A DNA stretch of 8,608 nt from GCA-2731375 sp047518225 (lineage in GTDB: Bacteria; Pseudomonadota; Alphaproteobacteria; GCA-2731375), in assembly GCA_047518225.1 (NCBI GenBank), contig JAKZRK010000090.1:1-8608 (forward strand), written 5' to 3'. Both the position numbers and the translations under genes were made by a program. Shown piece after piece: positions 6,746 to 8,608 of this stretch; position 1 is the first letter of the stretch, and every line of letters begins with the position of its first letter. The notes beneath the pieces were generated by a model. The model searched no databases. It was not told the DNA's origin and was given only the letters and a program-made list of their open reading frames with translations.

Positions 6746-7893
6746 CGCAAACCCAGGCCCCGGGCAATGATGCCCCGTACAATTTCACGGGTGCCCCCGC
6801 GCAAGGAAAATGAAGTCGCCGCCTGGGTGACATAGGCCAGGGTCTGCCCAAGGTCATCGCCATGATCCGGGCTTGGTTCCCGCTCCAGGGTTTGATGCGT
6901 GATCAAGGGCACGGATTGCTCGAACAAGGTGCCCAGTTCCTTGATCACGGAGCCATCCAGGGCCGGGTTCTCGCCAGCCTGTAATTTGGCCGCGACCGAG
7001 ATCGACATGTTGCGCAGTGTGGCCAAATGGGCCACCAACCGGCCCACCGCGATGGCGCTGGCGGGGGTGGTGTCCTTGGCTACCGCGTTCAGCAATTCCA
7101 AAATAAGCTGGTACGAGGACATATAGCGTTCCGGGCCCGAACGTTCGAAGGCCAGCTCGGCCATCACCTGGGACCAGCCCTGGCCCGCGGTGCCGATCAG
7201 GTTTTCGCCTGGAATAAAGGCGTCCTCGAAGACGCATTCGTTGAAATGCTCCTCGCCCGCGAGATTCTTGATGGGGCGAATGGAAATGCCGTCCGTATTG
7301 CGCAAATCGACCAGTATTTGTGACAGGCCGTCATGCTTGCGCTCGGCGTTCGGGTCGCTGCGGAACAGGCCGATCGTATAGTCCACCAGATGGGCGCCGG
7401 AAGTCCAAATCTTGGTGCCGTTGATCAACCAGCCGCCATCGGTCCGGGTCGCTTTTGTGCGGACCGAAGCCAGATCAGAGCCGGAATCCGGTTCACTCAT
7501 GCCGATGCAGAAAAGAATTTCGCCTTTGGTGATGCGCGGAATGATGCTCTGCTTCATTTCCTCGCTGCCGAATTCCAGGATTAACGGTCCGCTCTGCCGG
7601 TCCGCCGTCCAATGGGCCGCCACCGGGGCGCCGGCCGCCAGGACCTCCTCCAACATCACGTAACGTTCAAAGGCGGTCTTGCCGTGGCCGCCATAGACAG
7701 TGGGAAAGGTCATGCCCAAAAAGCCCGCCTGACCCATCTTGGCGCTGAACTCGGGATCGAAGCCAGACCAGGAACGGGCCCGCATGGCGGATGGATATCC
7801 GGCCAGATTTTCGTCCAGAAACGCACGCACATCGGCACGCACCGCCTCCGCCTCGGGCGGCAGATCAGCGGGTTGAAAACGGAAGGAATGCAT
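6742..7893 (-). CDS. Acyl-CoA dehydrogenase, alpha-type subunit
   Basis: A 383-residue acyl-CoA dehydrogenase, first gene of the operon, predicted to introduce a double bond into a CoA thioester and pass electrons to ETF. Landmarks are GFLGMTFPTVYGG (57-69), MLEEVLAAGAP (80-90), the signature CIGMSEPDSGSDLASVRT (129-146), and NGTKIWTSGAH (158-168). ELAFERSGPER (246-256) follows, with E250 at the position used as catalytic base in isovaleryl-CoA-type enzymes, and finally the C-terminal RGGTREIVRGIIARGLGLR. The FAD-contacting RxQFG motif of the C-terminal helices is absent; that stretch reads KDTTPASAIAVGRLVAHL (273-290). The neighbouring gene supplies the motif, which suggests an obligate heteromer. 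I chose ATG 7893; a TTG at 7905 would add four residues. The ribosome binding site at ATG 7893 is poor (GCGAG), so the start is less certain than the family. Confidence 0.88.
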   Translation of the reverse strand: MHSFRFQPADLPPEAEAVRADVRAFLDENLAGYPSAMRARSWSGFDPEFSAKMGQAGFLGMTFPTVYGGHGKTAFERYVMLEEVLAAGAPVAAHWTADRQSGPLILEFGSEEMKQSIIPRITKGEILFCIGMSEPDSGSDLASVRTKATRTDGGWLINGTKIWTSGAHLVDYTIGLFRSDPNAERKHDGLSQILVDLRNTDGISIRPIKNLAGEEHFNECVFEDAFIPGENLIGTAGQGWSQVMAELAFERSGPERYMSSYQLILELLNAVAKDTTPASAIAVGRLVAHLATLRNMSISVAAKLQAGENPALDGSVIKELGTLFEQSVPLITHQTLEREPSPDHGDDLGQTLAYVTQAATSFSLRGGTREIVRGIIARGLGLR

Positions 7894-7984
7894 GTTGGCT
7901 CGCAATTCGGATTACAATCGCCTCCAAACTAGCAGCCGGGGCGAAGGCGTCAAAGGGCATCGGCGATAATTCGAGGCAACGGAA
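7894..7984. promoter_or_regulatory. Divergent promoter region between the operon and the hydratase
   Basis: These 91 bases separate two divergent starts and must hold promoters for both. On the minus strand TTGACG (7953-7948) and TAGTTT (7931-7926), spaced by 16, form a plausible operon promoter with a good -35 and a poor -10. For the plus strand only a -10-like TACAAT at 7913-7918 is visible, with no good -35. No convincing operator palindrome was found. Confidence 0.4.
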
Positions 7985-8473
7985 ATGACGGAATACCAAT
8001 ACATTCAGATGCAGGTCGTAAACCGGGTCGGCTGGCTGAACTATAACAAGCCGCCCATAAACGCCTTCCATTGGCGGATGGTGGACGAAATTCACCAGGG
8101 ATTGAAGCAGCACATGGCGGATGGCGAGGTTCGGGTCGTCGTCCTGGCCAGCGCCTTGGAGGGCTATTTCTGCGCCGGCGCGGACATCGCCGCGTTCAAG
8201 GGCATCGGCGAGAGGGGCATGCGGGACTGGGTCGGCCTGGTGCACGGTGTGGCGAGAACCTTGCGCCATTCCGATAAACCGCTGCTGGCGGCAATCCACG
8301 GCACGGCGGTCGGTGGCGGCCTGGAAATGACCCTGCATTGCGATCTGCGTTTCGCCGCCACCGATGCCCGTCTGGGCCAGCCCGAGATCGCCATCAATTT
8401 CATCCCGCCCATCGGCGCCACCCAGGCCCTGGCCCGGCTGATCGGGCGGCCGCGGGCGATCCGCCTGCTCTAG
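7985..8473 (+). pseudogene. Enoyl-CoA hydratase/isomerase (crotonase family), truncated by an IS5-family insertion
   Basis: The 162 remaining residues are a clean crotonase N-terminal part; family members usually have about 255-265 residues, so roughly the last 100 are gone. The oxyanion-hole motifs YFCAGADIAAF (61-71) and HGTAVGGGLEM (105-115) are present. So are both catalytic glutamates as in rat crotonase: E114 in GGGLEMTLHCD and E134 in GQPEIAINFIPPIGATQ. The start ATG has GAGG at 7973-7976, 8 nt upstream. The reading frame ends in RAIRLL followed by TAG, where the first two bases are chromosomal and the G is the first base of the insertion sequence. The missing C-terminal helices form the trimer interface and cover the active site, so the product is probably inactive. 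Hydration of the enoyl-CoA made by the divergent dehydrogenases would be its original role. Confidence 0.85.
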
Positions 8474-8608
8474 GGCCTGTTGAGATTCAGGATTCCCTTT
8501 TCGCCCGAAATGTGATTCAAGCTTCCTTTTACAGGAGGTTTGCATGCTTGAAGACCGTTTTGTTATCACCGACCGTCAATGGCTCTTGATGGAGCCGCAT
8601 TGTCTGGG
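8473..8608 (+). mobile_element. IS5-family insertion sequence, left end (runs off right edge)
   Basis: The element appears to begin with GGGCCTGTTGAGATTCAG at 8473-8490, which looks like the terminal inverted repeat of IS427-type IS5-family elements. The two bases before it are TA, the usual target of that group, inside the coding frame of the hydratase. A transposase start follows at 8544. The other end and the target copy lie outside the window. Confidence 0.75.
8544..8608 (+). CDS. IS5-family transposase, N-terminal fragment (runs off right edge)
   Basis: Twenty-one codons are visible from ATG 8544, preceded by a perfect AGGAGG at 8533-8538. The peptide MLEDRFVITDRQWLLMEPHC is typical of the start of IS5-family (IS427 group) transposases, where a helix of the form LTDEQWxxIEPHLPG opens the DUF4096-like N-terminal domain. 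The DDE catalytic domain is outside the window. The gene is transcribed in the same direction as the interrupted hydratase. Confidence 0.8.
   Translation, partial: MLEDRFVITDRQWLLMEPHCL

Noticed and set aside
5687..6835. A 382-codon plus-strand frame opposite the second acyl-CoA dehydrogenase
   Set aside because: Rich in Gly, Arg, His and Gln with no domain logic, and fully overlapped by a well-supported dehydrogenase with conserved motifs.
1..8608. CRISPR array, tRNA or rRNA genes
   Set aside because: No regularly spaced direct repeats, no tRNA cloverleaf-like segments and no rRNA-like conserved stretches were seen on either strand.

Overview
The window reads as a piece of a proteobacterial chromosome, most likely an alphaproteobacterium and possibly a Rhodospirillales relative. 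This rests on the GC-rich coding style, the GCC/GGC-heavy codons, the families present and the two insertion-sequence types. The lineage is an inference, not something the sequence proves.

Layout from left to right: (1) Positions 1-108 are the 5' end of an IS1595-family transposase that leaves the window on the minus strand, followed by the probable end of that insertion sequence with a strong inverted repeat. (2) Positions about 187-500 are a strikingly AT-rich, gene-free stretch. It carries a near-consensus sigma-70-type promoter (386-414) and repeated TTGCT(A)/TAGCAA words. (3) Positions 514-1776 encode a PLP-dependent alpha-oxoamine synthase that resembles CqsA/LqsA, the enzyme that makes alpha-hydroxyketone autoinducers (CAI-1/LAI-1), rather than BioF or Kbl. 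(4) A short convergent gap holds a dyad. (5) Positions 1848-7893 are six tightly packed minus-strand genes, surely one operon. In transcription order they are: acyl-CoA dehydrogenase A, acyl-CoA dehydrogenase B (4-nt ATGA overlap), a short MetE-type zinc methyltransferase, an amidohydrolase-2 family hydrolase, a YfcG-type glutathione transferase and a luciferase-like (LLM) flavin oxidoreductase. (6) A 91-bp divergent promoter region follows. (7) A plus-strand enoyl-CoA hydratase is cut off at codon 162 by an IS5-family element whose end, ribosome binding site and transposase start are visible at the right edge.

Functionally the window joins two unrelated themes. One is a signal-molecule synthase with no sensor kinase or regulator in view. 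The other is a catabolic operon that looks built for beta-oxidation-like processing of an unusual acyl-CoA. The two dehydrogenases appear complementary: one keeps a candidate catalytic glutamate and the SEPxSGSD motif, the other keeps the FAD-contacting RxQFG motif. This points to a heteromeric enzyme like the FadE28/FadE29 (ChsE) type. The most interesting items are the CqsA homologue with its AT-rich controlled leader, the split dehydrogenase, the unusual pairing of MetE-like, GST and LLM enzymes in one operon, and the precise IS5 insertion that ends the hydratase.
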